In this document: in pieces, positions 1-12,300 of the stretch
How positions within the stretch are numbered: position 1 is the first letter of the stretch
Layout of the letters: the number at the start of each line of letters is the position of its first letter
NCBI RefSeq assembly: GCF_029931775.1
Contig: NC_079312.1
Coordinates: forward strand, 123,006,872-123,070,871
From: Euleptes europaea
Taxonomy: Eukaryota; Chordata; Lepidosauria; Squamata; Sphaerodactylidae
DNA: 64,000 nucleotides
Reading direction: 5' to 3'
Program-made: the position numbers and the translations under genes
The notes under the pieces: generated by a model
The model's database searches: none
Seen by the model: only the letters and a program-made list of their open reading frames with translations
What the model was told of the DNA's origin: nothing

Positions 1-697
1 TAAGCAGGTTACTAGGAGTGGACTCCCAGGAAGTACACCATAAGGAAAGCATGCATGGAATTTTTTGCTTGAGGTTCTTGCAGTCCATTGCATCTTATGT
101 TTCCATGCACTAAAAGTCCTAGTAACTGGCCCTGTTGCAGAGTCTGAAAATGTGCATTCTTATCAGTGGCAATATTTTTATGGTCAGCAGGGTTTCATAT
201 TTAGAAGTCTAAGCTTAAACCTGGAATGTGGTTTTTGAAGAGGCGTATACAATTCCCCAGTTGTTGCTCCACATTGTTCCCTCATATATAGTGATTTTAT
301 TCCACACACACCCCCAAACTGCTTTCTCAGTCAGCAGATCTGCAGGAGAACAAGCACAATTCTCCTTTTGATTAATGGGTCTAGTTTTCAGCTAAATTCT
401 AAGCAGCCGGCGTGCTAAAATGAATGAGTTGTATTCCTTGATATAATTTCCTGACATCTCAATGAAGCTTGTGTGAAATCCTATGACTTTGGACAACAGT
501 CACAGAAGGAGAAAACCCACTCCTTAATGAATGAGTAATTGAAGGGGATCCTTATGAATACTTTCCAGTTTTGTTACCTTGAATGATTGCCCCTTTTGTT
601 GGATGCCTGCATATATATATATTAAAGTACATACACTTCCATGACTCTTTCAGAGGAGCACTTGCATCATCAACTCTTCCCTGCTTCTTCCCAACAG

Positions 698-824
698 TGA
701 CGTGGAGGCTGTGGCCAAGCTCATTACTAGCTTCCTTGCGCTGAACAAAGTGCCAGATGATCGAGTTTCTGAGAACAGTGAAACGAATGGCAGCGATGCA
801 GATGATCCTGGGGACCAGTACTAA
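698..824 (+). CDS. CYBC1: CYBC1 (EROS) last coding exon, partial gene
   Basis: This exon follows a CCCAACAG acceptor. After completing a split Ser codon it reads DVEAVAKLITSFLAL and continues for 41 residues, ending in an acidic, serine-rich tail and a TAA stop. The first part matches, from memory, the C-terminus of human CYBC1/EROS (SDVEAIAKLITSFLEL), and the tail diverges as expected. CYBC1 is an ER membrane chaperone that stabilises the gp91phox-p22phox cytochrome b558 heterodimer needed for the phagocyte oxidative burst. Only the cytoplasmic tail is in the window; earlier exons lie upstream of base 1. Its position next to HEXD, tail to tail, agrees with the human 17q25.3 order, which supports the call. 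The split-codon phase implies the previous exon ends in AG. Confidence 0.88.
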
Positions 825-3135
825 CATGAACTCCGAGGCGCAGGAAGCAAGAGCTCTCTGATTCCTAAAAGTCTATATTGTTCCCGCTGAATTCAGGATT
901 TGGTGTCTTCCATGGATGCAGAGATTTACAGTAGCTTGGAATCCTACACGTCATACCTTTTGAATACTGAATTAGTAACTGCTACTTCAGTGACATTTTT
1001 TTGACTCCTGTTCAGAGGAAACCTACTGTAATTCAGTATTCAAAAGATACAATGTGTGGTAGAAAACTCCCTCATAAATCCCATAATAAGAAGGTGTTCT
1101 TGTTAAGGGCATAGGTATAAGCCTAACTTAACTTTTAATATTCTGTTTCTTTTAAAAGGGAAGACAGGAAATGTACTGGAAATATACTTAACCAGTTCAG
1201 CCAGTGAACTGTATTAATCTAAAAAGATTTATTTTAAGTTGTTTGACATTCATTTTCAGGTTTTAAACATATTTACCTCATGTTATGAGAGCATTTAAGC
1301 ATCCTCATTTAACAGACACACTTTTGTTGAACTATTCATGATACATGCTTTAGAATGTCTAGGATTAGACACTTCTACATACATGTTGAGAACAAATTTT
1401 GCTTCAGTGCACTCCTACCACCTAAATATTTTTAAACTGTCGACTGTTTATGAACAGTTAATATTTAAGGTTTTTTAACACATCTCTGCAATATTTGTTA
1501 TTCAGTATTGAGCTTTCTGGTCAGATTCACAATCCTTGTAGTAAAGCTTTTTCCACATTTTCCTTCTAACTAGGATGTAAATACTTTTTAAAAATTAAGG
1601 AAAGTTTGGGAAAATGCTCTAGGAGCTCATCTTGTAGGTACTTGTGAATTTCAATGAGGGCCTAAGGAATGGAAATAAGATTGTATACTTTTCTAGCTCA
1701 AGTCTGTAAAGCTTGTGATTTTCATACAAACTATATATAAAATTTGACGGTCAGAATTTAGCAATTAACATTTTCTTGTGTTGAAATTCATTATAATGGG
1801 TTGAAATTCCCTCTCACTATATTTTAGCTAGCCGCTATCAATCCCCACCTCCTCAAATGCTGAGGTTTGCAGTTTTGGAATATTCCAGGAGCCTCGGAAA
1901 TTCTAATTGTGGCAGTATCTGAGGCTGCCTGTAGTCAGCTCCATCTGATGAGAAGACTGTCTTGTTCTGGCATTCGAGAACCCAGTACTTATCAGTTCAA
2001 CTACTGCTCTGTGCAAGACTGCCCTTGTTTAGAAGATACATCTGGTACAGCATGCTGGGGCCTTCCTCTAAGATCACTGGAAGCACATTATGCCAGTGCC
2101 TATAAAAGCAGTTTTATTCACAGCAGTACAAGCCAATTGAAATCAGCAAGCTTAGAGTTATTCCATATTGGATTGCACTGTGTCTGAGCTGGATCCTCAT
2201 TCGCTTCTAGTCACAGATCAAAGGTATTGTGTTTCATTTATAAAGTTCTATAAGGACCAAAATACATCTGAACCTATCCGCTTCCTCCCACCTCATCATA
2301 ATGGTAAAGTCTAAACCTGAGTGTTTTGGAAGTGGTTGTTGCAAAAAATTATTGAGCTGGTTTTTAAGGATTTAAACTGGCAAGAGTGGGGATTTTTAAT
2401 ATATTTTAGGAAATTGTTTGCTCTCAAACTGAAATAGAATTATGGCCTACTCTATCCTGAAGGCCTTAGCCAAAGTCCAAGTTCACATTCTAATTATGAA
2501 GGGAGAATAAAAAGTAGTTCTGCGGACAGTTACAGATTAGTATCTATTCAACTGTATAAAGGTTATTGTTGTATGCACGTTAGTTTTTAGCATCCTGTGA
2601 AATATCAGGGAATGTTTGAAAGAAGCAAATGTGTGTCAGCTTCATAGAACAGCTTTTTCATAGCACAGAAGTTATCAATGGCAGTTTAACAGGGTTTGTT
2701 CAGGATCACTAAATACCATTAAATCAACAATTTACAGAAGTAGTATACATACTGTAGACCTTAAGATAAACTCAGTGGCCTTTTACTACTAACCTTCTGG
2801 ATTCACAAATAAGTATGTGTAAGCAATTTTATCTGAATGCCAAAGGACCATTTATTCGCTCACTTGACGTTCATCATGCAATACTTTCGATCTTTGGCGC
2901 ATAACTATAGAACTACAGTCTACAAATGGCATTCCAGGGGGAATTCACTATCATTTCACTCTCAAATCACTGAATATGTATGCTGGTCTGTTTTTAATGT
3001 CCTAGAGGCATTCACTGTAACAAACAGGGCTAGTATCTACAAAGTGTGATATGCAAATATATTTAAAATCGGTTGAATAAAAATCAAACTGCAATCAAGT
3101 GATGGCAAGCAATAAAATGCTGAGGAAATTTTAAA
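825..3135 (+). other. CYBC1: Probable CYBC1 3' UTR
   Basis: AT-rich, largely repeat-free sequence follows the CYBC1 stop. AATAAA hexamers occur at 2506, 3076 and 3111. The last is followed by a T/G-rich stretch at about 3170-3182 resembling a downstream cleavage element, so the longest transcript may end near 3.13 kb. The small open frames here have no recognisable similarity. The end point is inferred. Confidence 0.45.
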
Positions 3136-3864
3136 GAAAAACTTGTGTAAAAATTGTTTAGAATTTTTAATGTTTGTTTGGGCATATTAAGTATTTTGGG
3201 AAAGCTATGTTCATTAAAATGTTCAGATGTTTGAAGAGGAAAATATTAATATACATTAAAAAAACATCAGTGCCCCTATGGGCCTCATCTGTGCCTGTGA
3301 TCAGCAGGAATCTGAAGTGCATGTTTCCACAAAAGAGAGCAGGATGGACCAGCAGAGGAAGTGCTTTCAGATTCAAGTTTATTTAAGCCACGGACACTAC
3401 TGTGTGGCCGTAAACAACCCACAGGCTGCTATAGCTGGTGGTTATTTTTGTAAACTAGAAATGATACCCTCATAGGTATTTTATTGCTTCCCTTCCCAAT
3501 TCTTGGACTTGACATTCTTTTCAGGACAAATCTGAGGGAACTGGCTTCTGGAAGCTTTAAATAAATGGGAAGTAAGGGTTGACTGGAAAGCTAAAAGGGC
3601 CTGGAAATGACATCATAATGCCCCCTCAGCCAAGGCAGGAAGCACAGTCAGAGCTGGCAGGAGCGGAAGGAGGCCTTTCTGCCTCGGTGACAGTAGTCAC
3701 CTGTCACTTTAACAAACACCTGGGACATGCAGAACTGAAAGAGAGACAGGTGTGCCTGAGCAGTTATGAAGGATAAAGCCCCACCCAGTCTTCTTCACTT
3801 TTCATATCCCAAGGGATGCATAGGCTGGAAAGCTCAGCTGAAGGCAGGAGGCAGCAGTGCTGGC

Positions 3865-4190
3865 AGGAGACTCGGGCCATGAACTGTCAAGACATCTTTC
3901 TACAAATCTGAAAAAAGCCCCAGGTTTGTGGAAAAATCTGAATCTAAAAATAAAAATACAATGTGTTAAAACCACCCAGAATAATAGAAGCCTGTAGCTT
4001 TAAGAAACAAAAATGCCTTTACAGTAGTCACTGTGGCCATTGCTAGGCAACCACAACAGTATTGCAATCATTCAAGCCTTCAGTTCTGTCATTAAAGGGT
4101 CAGGGGATGGGGGCAGGACCCTTTCCAGTGCTGTTTTGGCCTTTGATGGAGGACTTATCAGGGTCAGGCCACTGTATAGTATAGTGATTA
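3865..4190 (+). repeat. Unnamed interspersed repeat, copy A
   Basis: This copy shares segments in the same order with 43560-43950 (+) and 40110-40480 (-). They include GCCATGAAC, a run of CTGAAAAAAGCCCCAGG, CTGTAG(C/T)TTTAAGAAAC, a GCTAG-CAACCACA block, CAAGCCTT and CAGGGTCAGGCC. Divergence among copies suggests an old family. I do not recognise a named family. Confidence 0.6.
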
Positions 4191-4252
4191 CAGTTTCAGA
4201 CTGGGAGACACAAGGCAATTTGGCACTCTGCTATAGAAGCTCAGTGGTGATA

Positions 4253-4452
4253 GGGTTGGGAAATTCCTGGAGATTTGGAAGTGGAACCTGGAAAGGGCAA
4301 AGCTTGGGGAGGTGAGAAAGCTCAGGAGGGATGTGAAGCCATAGAATCTATCATCTGAATCTGCCATTTTCTCTAGGGGAACTAATCTGTTGTCGAGATC
4401 ACTTGTAATTCTGGGAGAATTCTAGGCCTCATGTGGAAGTTGGCAGCCCTAA
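4253..4452 (-). mobile_element. Non-autonomous DNA transposon, TAGGGTTGCC-type MITE, degraded copy
   Basis: It starts AGGGTTGGGAAATTCCTGGAG and ends GTTGGCAGCCCT, roughly inverted ends. The interior (AATTCTGGGAG, GATCACTTGTAATTCTG) matches the copies at 21353-21572 and 23404-23600 in reverse. No clear target duplication was seen. Confidence 0.55.
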
Positions 4453-5027
4453 TGGTTACCTTGAGCCCATCACACATACTCCGCTAAATCTACCTCACAG
4501 GGTTGTTATGAGGATAAAGTGAAGGAAAGAAAAAATGTGGGCTGTTCTGAAGTTCCCATTGTGGTGAAAGGTGATTAATAAATTAAGTAAATAAATAATA
4601 AAATTATTTATGTAGAGCAGATAGAAGGTTGGTTGGAAGGAGAAAAGGAAGCAGGGAAAGATTTTATGGGGGCTGCCGGGGGAGGGAACGAGGAAGTCGT
4701 GTGGGGTCAGGGATACAGGGGAATGCCATCTCTCAAGTCACTGCAGGTTCCCCACTGCCCACCTCACAATTCAGCCTGGCTCAGCAGTTAGCACCATGCA
4801 GCTCAGCCAGTGTTCTGCTGGAAAGAGGGTGCCAGGAGGAGGAAAGGAGCAGAAGCTGAAAGCAAGGGGGCACAGAAAGGTAGGTTACCTGGTGCGTGGG
4901 AGGGAGAGAAGGAAACAGGAAAAGGGGAGATGGTATGGAGGCTTTCAGGGAATTAAAAGAGGAAAGAGGAAGGGAAAATGAGATGCCGCCACAAGTCCTT
5001 GCACATTCCCTGATTGTCATTTTCTAA

Positions 5028-5160
5028 AACACAGTTGGAAGGGACCATGGTCATCTAGTCCAATCCCCTGCACTATGCAAGAAATTCACAACTACCTCCC
5101 CCGAACACCCCAGTGACCCCTACTCCATGCCCAGAAGATAGCAAAAAACCACTCAAACAA
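5028..5160 (-). mobile_element. CR1 LINE 3' fragment
   Basis: The + strand reads GTTGGAAGGGACCATGG then CATCTAGTCCAA-CCCCTGCA, the reverse complement of the conserved 3' end of amniote CR1 LINEs. It is 5'-truncated with no ORF. Confidence 0.65.
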
Positions 5161-5452
5161 TATTAATAAAGGGGAGTGTGCAACATTTTAGATTTTGTTT
5201 TGAAGATAAAGTGTCTGTGCAACAGTCTTGAATTTGGAACTTATGATCAACCATAAGCACTGTGGAGTTTTAAGCCTGCTCTCCCTTTTGTATACTAGGA
5301 TACACTCTTCAAAAATTCATGTTAAGATCAATTCCAAGCCGGTTAGTGCAATTAACTCTCAGAGAAACATCTGACATTTACACTACATTATTTTCAGCTG
5401 CAGGATACCCGTTGTACCATCCTGAGCCTCTGTAAAGCAGTCTGTAGGAGTG

Positions 5453-5621
5453 CTATGTTAATGCCTGTATCGCTCTGTCCAAGTCATCTACTGTGCCTTG
5501 AAGTCTCTGTAGGCTGGGCTGGGTATTTTCCTCCATCCATTCCTCTACGGCAGACCTATAGAAGACTTTCTCCATGGCTGCTTGAAGCTCCTGGGTCACT
5601 GTAGTCCACTTGGTCAAAAGC
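5453..5621 (-). CDS. HEXD: HEXD coding exon 12 (terminal)
   Basis: Acceptor TTTTTAG, then [18 protein letters not shown] through [16 protein letters not shown] and a TAG stop. It matches the human HEXD C-terminal helical region but is shorter at the end, lacking the Pro/Ser-rich human tail. Confidence 0.93.
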
Positions 5622-8600
5622 CTAAAAAGAAACCAGTGGTAGAAGTGAATGTTTTCCCGCTGTTACATTTGGTTCTTGGTTTAACTACTATACCACAAAG
5701 CAGATGAACCTGAAGTTTTAAAAGCCTATGGTACCTACACATAGTCAAAAATCTACCACTATGCTTTAGCAGCTCAAATGTTTGTGAATATTGTGTGACT
5801 TCATGGTAGTGTATCCAATGGTAGGGGAGAATGCTCAAAGACAGGTGACAAACTACAAGGAATCATTTGCCTTTATTTGCTCCAGTTTGGCATCCAAGCT
5901 AGAGCAAGGTTTTTTTGGGGGGGGGGGTTGAGCATCCATACACTGTCCCCTAGATACCCACTGTTCAGTTTTTTTTTCATGATATGATCTTAGGCTTGGT
6001 TTCTTTGTAGCTAAACATTTAATAAAACAAAAATTGTTGGACATAAGTGTCCAAGTGGATACTGGATTATTAGGTGCTCTGAGAACTGCCTCTCTTTATA
6101 AGCTGTCCCCCCTCTATTTAACCCTCCTGGCCGATTTTACCGAACTATCTGATTTTGAGTATAAAAAGGCCTTTACCTAAAGCACATCTGGATACTCTAC
6201 AGTTGGCAATGGTAAGAGGTCGTTATAACGAAACCCTATATAATGAGCGAGTCTGCTCCTGTGACCATAGATAGGTCCATTGAGGAACTGGCGCATGTGA
6301 TTCTTTGGTGCCCAAATTTTTCAGTAGACCATGGAAGATACCTTGGGAATATTTTATCATGAAGCTCAGGGAGGTCAGACCAGAGCAAATTGGTGATATT
6401 ACTTGTAAACAGAGATAAATGGGCAACACCACAATTGGAAAAGTTTGTGGCCTGTGATATAAAGGCTCAGTCAAAACCCTCTCATGCAAGTTTGGTCAAT
6501 GAACAGTTCACTGGCTCTACCCTGGATCACTCATTATTATAGGACTAGTAAGCTAATGTTAATTGTTTCTTTTAGCTATCAAGCTTGTTATGTATTTTAA
6601 TCTTCTAATGGATACTTTATGGATTTTACTTGATACTGTGATTGTTTTTTATTGTTTTGCTCTAAAATGAACAGAAAGACATGATATTTTGGAAGAGATC
6701 ACTATCAAAAGGCCTTCACATGCTGTGTGGATGGGAAGGTATACATTTTTGAAGGATCCACTCACACTGGCATCATTTTTCTTGCCTCAGCCTCCAACAT
6801 GAACATTTCCTGCTCCCTCCCGGCTTTTATGAATTGGTGAGTGCTAAAGTGCAATAATGCTATAACGATCTATTGCCATGATCTACTACCTCCTCTGAAT
6901 TTCAAGCTTTCCTGAAAAAAAAGTCTCTAGCCTTTTTCTTCGTGGAGATATCTCTGTTGTGGGGGGAGAGATGGCAGCAGTGTGGTGCTCAGGCAAGGGA
7001 AGTACAGGGCCCAGCAGCAACATGACTCAGAGCTGCACGGGGAATCACTGCAGAGAGCCAGCGTGGTGTAGTGGTTAGGAGCGGCGGACTCCAATCTGGA
7101 GAACCTGGTTCGATTCCCCACTCCTACACATGAAGCCTGCTGGGTGACCTTGGGCAAGTCACAGTTCTCGCAGAATTCTCTCAGCTCCACCTACTTCACA
7201 TGGTGCCTGTTGGGTGTGTGTGTGTGGGGGGGAAGGGATGCCGATTGTAAGTCGCTTTGAGACTCCTTAGTGAAAAGCAGGGCATAAAAACCAACTCTTC
7301 TGCTGCTGTGCGGAAGCGGCTTGTGTGTATTTTCCCCTGCTTTTGTGCTGCTAGTGTATTGCTAATAAAGCAATAATCGGCATAAGGCAATACGTGCCTT
7401 ATTTCAGTGAATGATCAGTATTTATCGATCAACTGCGTCAAATTTGGCCAACATGTACAATAAAACACCCCCTCCCCAAATAAGGAGCATCAAAGCAGCC
7501 TCAGTAAACAAGATTTATTGGGAACAGGAATGCAAAGCTTTTACATGCCCGTAGCCAGCTGCCCCAAGTTAATTTTACAAGAGACCCTGAGTTACCTTAG
7601 TACATCTGGCTGAAAGAGATGAACCATTATAGGATGGATCTTCTTTCGCTTTCTGTGGTAAGGGCTGAACCAGCCTGTGACATACCTGAAGACACATTTG
7701 TAAGTGATTAAAACTGAAGAACTAATGTGGCAGCGGTGAGAGAGAAATGCATGATTTCCAAATTTGGGATTTCAAGCTGCTTGTACGGTAGATGCACAAG
7801 ATAACACATCATGCATCAATCACTCCAGACAATATAACTATCTAATCATAACTGAAACGAGGATGAAGAGATTAGTCCAATTTTTGCCATGCATGCTGAC
7901 ATATGGAGAAACAGTTCAAACTGTACTTGAACGGGGTCCCCAACATGGTGTCTAGCTACACCTTTCCTTGGCACCCACCAAATGTTTTTAAAAAGTGGGT
8001 GCGGCTAGGTGGGCTCCTGCTGAGCAGGGCTTCTGATAGGCAACTGGGGATCTGATTGGCTGTGTAGATTAAAATAATATTGTTTAGGCAGCAGCTGTCA
8101 CCAGTATTGTCTGTTTCTTCTTTCTCAGTGTATTTTTTAAATTGCTCCTCTTCTCCCCTGCACTTGGGTTTCTTCTGTCTGTCTCCACCTTCCGTGGCAA
8201 ACATTTTGTGTCAAAATTCCAAAGGTGCTCACAGGCTCAGAAAGGTTGGGGACCCCTGTATTAGAGAGTATGAGGCCATGGGACAGCTGTTTGGTTTGGA
8301 GCAGTTATTATATTTTATGTGGTTATCGGGCTGATTGTGGACTAACAACATAGGACCGTGTTGGCGAACCTATGGCATGCGTGCCACTTCCGGCACGCGT
8401 AGCCCTCTCTGCCGGCACGCGTGGTTCCTCCAAGCCGCTGGCCTTTCCGGCTCTGCCCCTCCCCGGATGGGAGAGGCTGTAGCCCAGGGGTGGGGAACCT
8501 CCGACATCACTGGCGGTGGCCCCCGGACTCTCCCACAGAAACCACCGCCATTGCCGCCGCTGGAGGGAGAGTGCGCGGCTGGCCAGGCGGGTGGGAGAGC

Positions 8601-9269
8601 AGGGAACAGAAGCCGGGCGCCCACACTCGGCATGGCCGGCGGCTTCTCCGGCGTCCTCTGGGCCTGTGCGGGCGGAGGGGCGTGGTTGGCCGGTGGGCGC
8701 GAAGGAGGCGCCCTCTGCCCTACTTTGCTTGCCTCTCGCCGCATCCCCCCCTTGGGGCAGGCAGGCAGGGTGGGAGATCCCCTCCGGGCGGGGGGCTTAG
8801 GGGCCTGGGCAAGGCAGGCAGGCAGAGAGGGGCAGTGAGCTAGGCTGGGCTCCCTCCCTCCTTCCTTCCCTCTGCGCCAGACGGGCCTCCTTTCCACAGG
8901 AGCTCCACTCTGAAAGGGGTGGGTGGAGGCGGTGGCGGCGAGGCCCAGCCAGGCGGGGGATCCTCCTCCTGCTGCTGCTCACCCTGGGCACATGGGAGGC
9001 GGCCGGGGGGGGGCCCAGCCCCATGCACAGGCGAAGGGCGCGGTGGCAGGGCTGGTGGCTGGCGAGCCGTGGGGCGGGAAGTCAGGCGGAGGCTCTGGGG
9101 CGCCTCCTTCCCCTCCCTCGCTGGCGGCGGGCCAGGCTGGGCGGGGGCAGCTGTCAGCGGGGCAGGACACCGAGCCTCCGCGGGAAGGGAAGGGTCTTCC
9201 GGCGCCCGTGCACTGCGGGCTGTTCTGTGCGAGCGCCCCCCTTCTCTGCTGCGGGCTGAGGGAGGAAGG

Positions 9270-9311
<42 letters not shown>

Positions 9312-12300
9312 AGCGGGACGGCTTTCCTGTCTCTGACCATTCATGCATGGGATGTTTTGCCTTGGATTTGCCGCTCTGTAGATGCACATTTTCCCCATCC
9401 AAATTCTCAAAACTCATCAGTAAGTCCCCAAGCAGAGTTTTGAGAATCCAGATGGGGAAAATGTGCATCTGGAGAGTGGCAAATCCAAGGCAAAACCTCC
9501 TATGCATAAATGGCCTCTTTCTTTCTCTGTCTCCCTCTGTCCTTTTCTTTCCCTACTTTTCTTTCTCTCCCTCGCTCCATTTCTTTCCCCCTTTCTCTTG
9601 CTCTTTCTTTCTTTCTCTCCCTCCCTCCCTTCCCTTCTTTCCCTCCAGCGGCTTCTCCAGCGCCCTCTGGGTCTGTGCGGGCGGAGGGGCGTGCAGTCCT
9701 ATTTCACCTTTGAAGTGCCCACAAGCCATCCTCCAAACACCTTTCCATTTGTCTTGATATGTAGACAGAAAACACTAAGGAACTTGTTGCCAATCTCCAG
9801 GTACTAGCTGGAGATCTCCTGCTATTACAAGTGATCTCCAGCCAATAGACATCAGTTCCCCTGGAGAAAATGGACACTTTGGCAATTGGACTCTATGGCA
9901 CTGAAGTCCCTCCCCAAACCCCATCCTCCTCAGGCACCACCCCAAAAACCTCCCACTCATGGCGAAGAGGAACTTGGCAACCCTAGCCTCTCCCTCTGGG
10001 CCCCCTCTGGGGGTGGTATTCAGGTTAAATTGCCGCATTGGCACTCGGAGATAAATAAGTGGGTTTTCAGTTGCAGTTTGGGCACTCAGTCTCTAAAAGG
10101 TTCGCCATCACTGACATAGGACTTTTTTTTGCATTCCGTACCTGTTATTTTCCAGAAGTTCATCCACTGAGGTTTTGAGGTAGAAAGCTATTTGGGTCAC
10201 AAGTGAGAGAATTTCACTTCCTGGGAAAGTCCCTGAGATTTCACTGTTCAAGAAAAAAAATCCTTGTGAGCACTGAAGATAACTATCCAGCATGTCTAAA
10301 CTTTACTCCTCACCCAAGGGACTTGTTTGGCCAATGCTACTACTTCTCACTTCTGCTCAGAGTCTGGAAGAGCTTGCAGACTTCTTTCCTACTGCTGCCC
10401 CATTCCTTTCTGTGGTGTTTCACTGTATACATTTTTGTGTGTGTGTTTTATTTTTGCCTTTCAATGTGGGGTTTTATATGTATGTTGCTGTGGATTAAAA
10501 TGCAGGTCTCTAAGAAAGAAGAGGGTTGGCTGGATGATTGAAATGTGTTATAGCTGCATCCTAGGGGGTGGAGTTGACTGGTTTGTGAAGAAGGTTTGTA
10601 TGTGTGTGTGAGAGAGAGGAAAGGGGATTGAGGGGGTTAGGAGATTGAGGGAAGTGCTGTGATCACAGAAATCTGTTCTTTGTGGAAGTTATTAGCCTAA
10701 GTAGCAAGTGAGGAAAATAAGCCTTTTTGGCTAGGTCAAAGGTTCTCTAAGGAATCTTAGAGAAAGGAGGAGAACTGTACTTATCTGAAAGCATTACACT
10801 TATGTACCTATCTGAAACGGTTACACTATTATACTTCTAAACAAACTCTTTGTTTAAGTGAACGCCACAAAGAACTTCCTTTTACCTCAGAGACACCCCC
10901 ACAAACTGACCGTTCTGTCATTCTACCAGATATAAGCAAGCCATCCTGTTTTTTGGGTTCAACTAAGAAGTTTAAGGCGAGAACCTTTGGTGGCAGCAAA
11001 AATAAGTAGGAAATGCTGAGGAAAGCAAGGAGGCAGCACAACATGTCATCTCAGAACACTACAGAGAGTTGCCATTACAGGTGTTGCATACAAGAGGCCT
11101 CAGAAAAAGAAGCAAAACTTTACATTTCCCAAATCCCCAAACAACAGAGTTCCACTATTTCTGAAAAATCTTTAAAAGTTGTGGCGAAGTCAATCAAATC
11201 TGTGGCGGTGATTTGCTAACAAAACCAAATTGATAATAGCTATACCAGATTGATAAACTTCGAATTAAAGCTTGTGATTCTTTTTGGCTCATCTTTTGAC
11301 CTTAACGTGACCAAGAGAGCCTATGCACAGCCCTCAATCTTGGATCTGTTCACAGTTCATAGCTTGGAGCTTTTACCTCATGAAAGTGTCTATTTCCAGA
11401 CTGGAGATCCCTAAGAGTTTTTCCACATCTTCTTTCACCTTTTCTGAATAGCCACCTTGACAGATTAAAAAAAAAAAGGGGGTGTAGAGTTAAAGCATGC
11501 GAGGGGCAATTTTTAAAAAAGAAAATGTAGAGGCTTTAATGGAAATCAAAGCTGGCATGGACACTGAGTTTCCTACCACATACTGTTGACGTGTTAACAC
11601 AAAGGGCGGATGGGAATTCCAGGAGCAACCTAGTTAGAATTCAACCATGGCCCATTATTTATATTATTTCATACTGATGGCAAAGTGATGTTATTTGCCT
11701 GTGTGCATTTGTAAAACCCTAACACTGCTCAGTAAGAATTAAAAAATGATGCCAGATTGCCCAGGTCCATAAATTACCATTCAATTATTCTTAAATGATG
11801 GATCAGGACTCACCAAGTTATGGAGGAAAGGGGAAAACAAAAAAACCGAGAACGTACTTTCCAGGTCAAGGATTGGTACAGATACAAGGATCTTGGACTT
11901 TGGGGGCAATCCTGAGCTGCTTTGGGTCCCCCGTCAGGAGAAAAGTGGGTTATAAATTTTAAAAAAGGATTTCAAATCAAACAGCAATTTGAAAACATGT
12001 GCAAGTTCTGATCTTAGTAAATTTTCAGAGTTTTCATGATACCACTAATGTGCACCTGGCTTAGATCTGACCGAGGAGAGAGTCATTCTATACCGTTCGT
12101 TAGTGTCTGGAGACATATGGCTAATGATGGAATTCCGGCAGGCAGAAGCTCACACAGAACAGAGAAGTGGTCATACCTAGAGAAGAAAATGCAAGGCTAT
12201 TTAGTAAAAGGCAAAGTAGGCAGTCATCAGCTTCAGTGACTAAAAGGGCTTTAGTAAAGCACAGCTCTTGAACCCACATGTGAGTACGTCTTTGCATGTT

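Larger units (their letters stand above)
3136..5452. other. Intergenic interval between CYBC1 and HEXD 3' ends
   Basis: No gene was recognised. The interval holds one copy of an unnamed repeat (about 3865-4190), one TAGGGTTGCC-type MITE (4253-4452) and a reverse CR1 3' fragment (about 5028-5160). Part of it is probably HEXD 3' UTR, but I saw no convincing - strand AATAAA within 1 kb of the HEXD stop. Confidence 0.5.
5622..7595 (-). other. HEXD intron 11
   Basis: Intron between coding exons 11 and 12. It holds a decayed LINE reverse-transcriptase fragment (about 6070-6520) and a tRNA-derived SINE (7055-7300). The rest shows nothing recognisable. Confidence 0.7.
8356..10113. mobile_element. 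Composite hAT element with 8-bp target duplication and nested insertions
   Basis: The ends are CCGTGTTGGCGAACC on the left and the complement of CAGTGATGGCGAACC on the right, with a perfect 8-bp duplication ACATAGGA at 8348-8355 and 10114-10121. This fits the hAT superfamily. The 1758 bp include a CpG-rich core (8400-9250), a second hAT-like start CAGGGGTGGGGAACCT at about 8485, a (TG)n(AG)n microsatellite (9270-9312), a palindromic GGCC-family MITE (9335-9515), a pyrimidine-rich run (9517-9648) and a TAGGGTTGCC-type MITE (9778-9987). The overlapping 100-175-residue open frames in all six frames come from GC bias and are not genes. Confidence 0.75.
7686..10141 (-). other. HEXD intron 10, mostly DNA transposons
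   Basis: The intron is filled mainly by two hAT-like elements (7932-8258 and 8356-10113), the second heavily nested and CpG-rich. There are no exons in it. Confidence 0.75.

Noticed and set aside
8370-9340. Overlapping 100-175-codon open frames on both strands
   Set aside because: The region is a CpG-rich transposon core where stops are rare; no frame has coding bias or homology I recognise.
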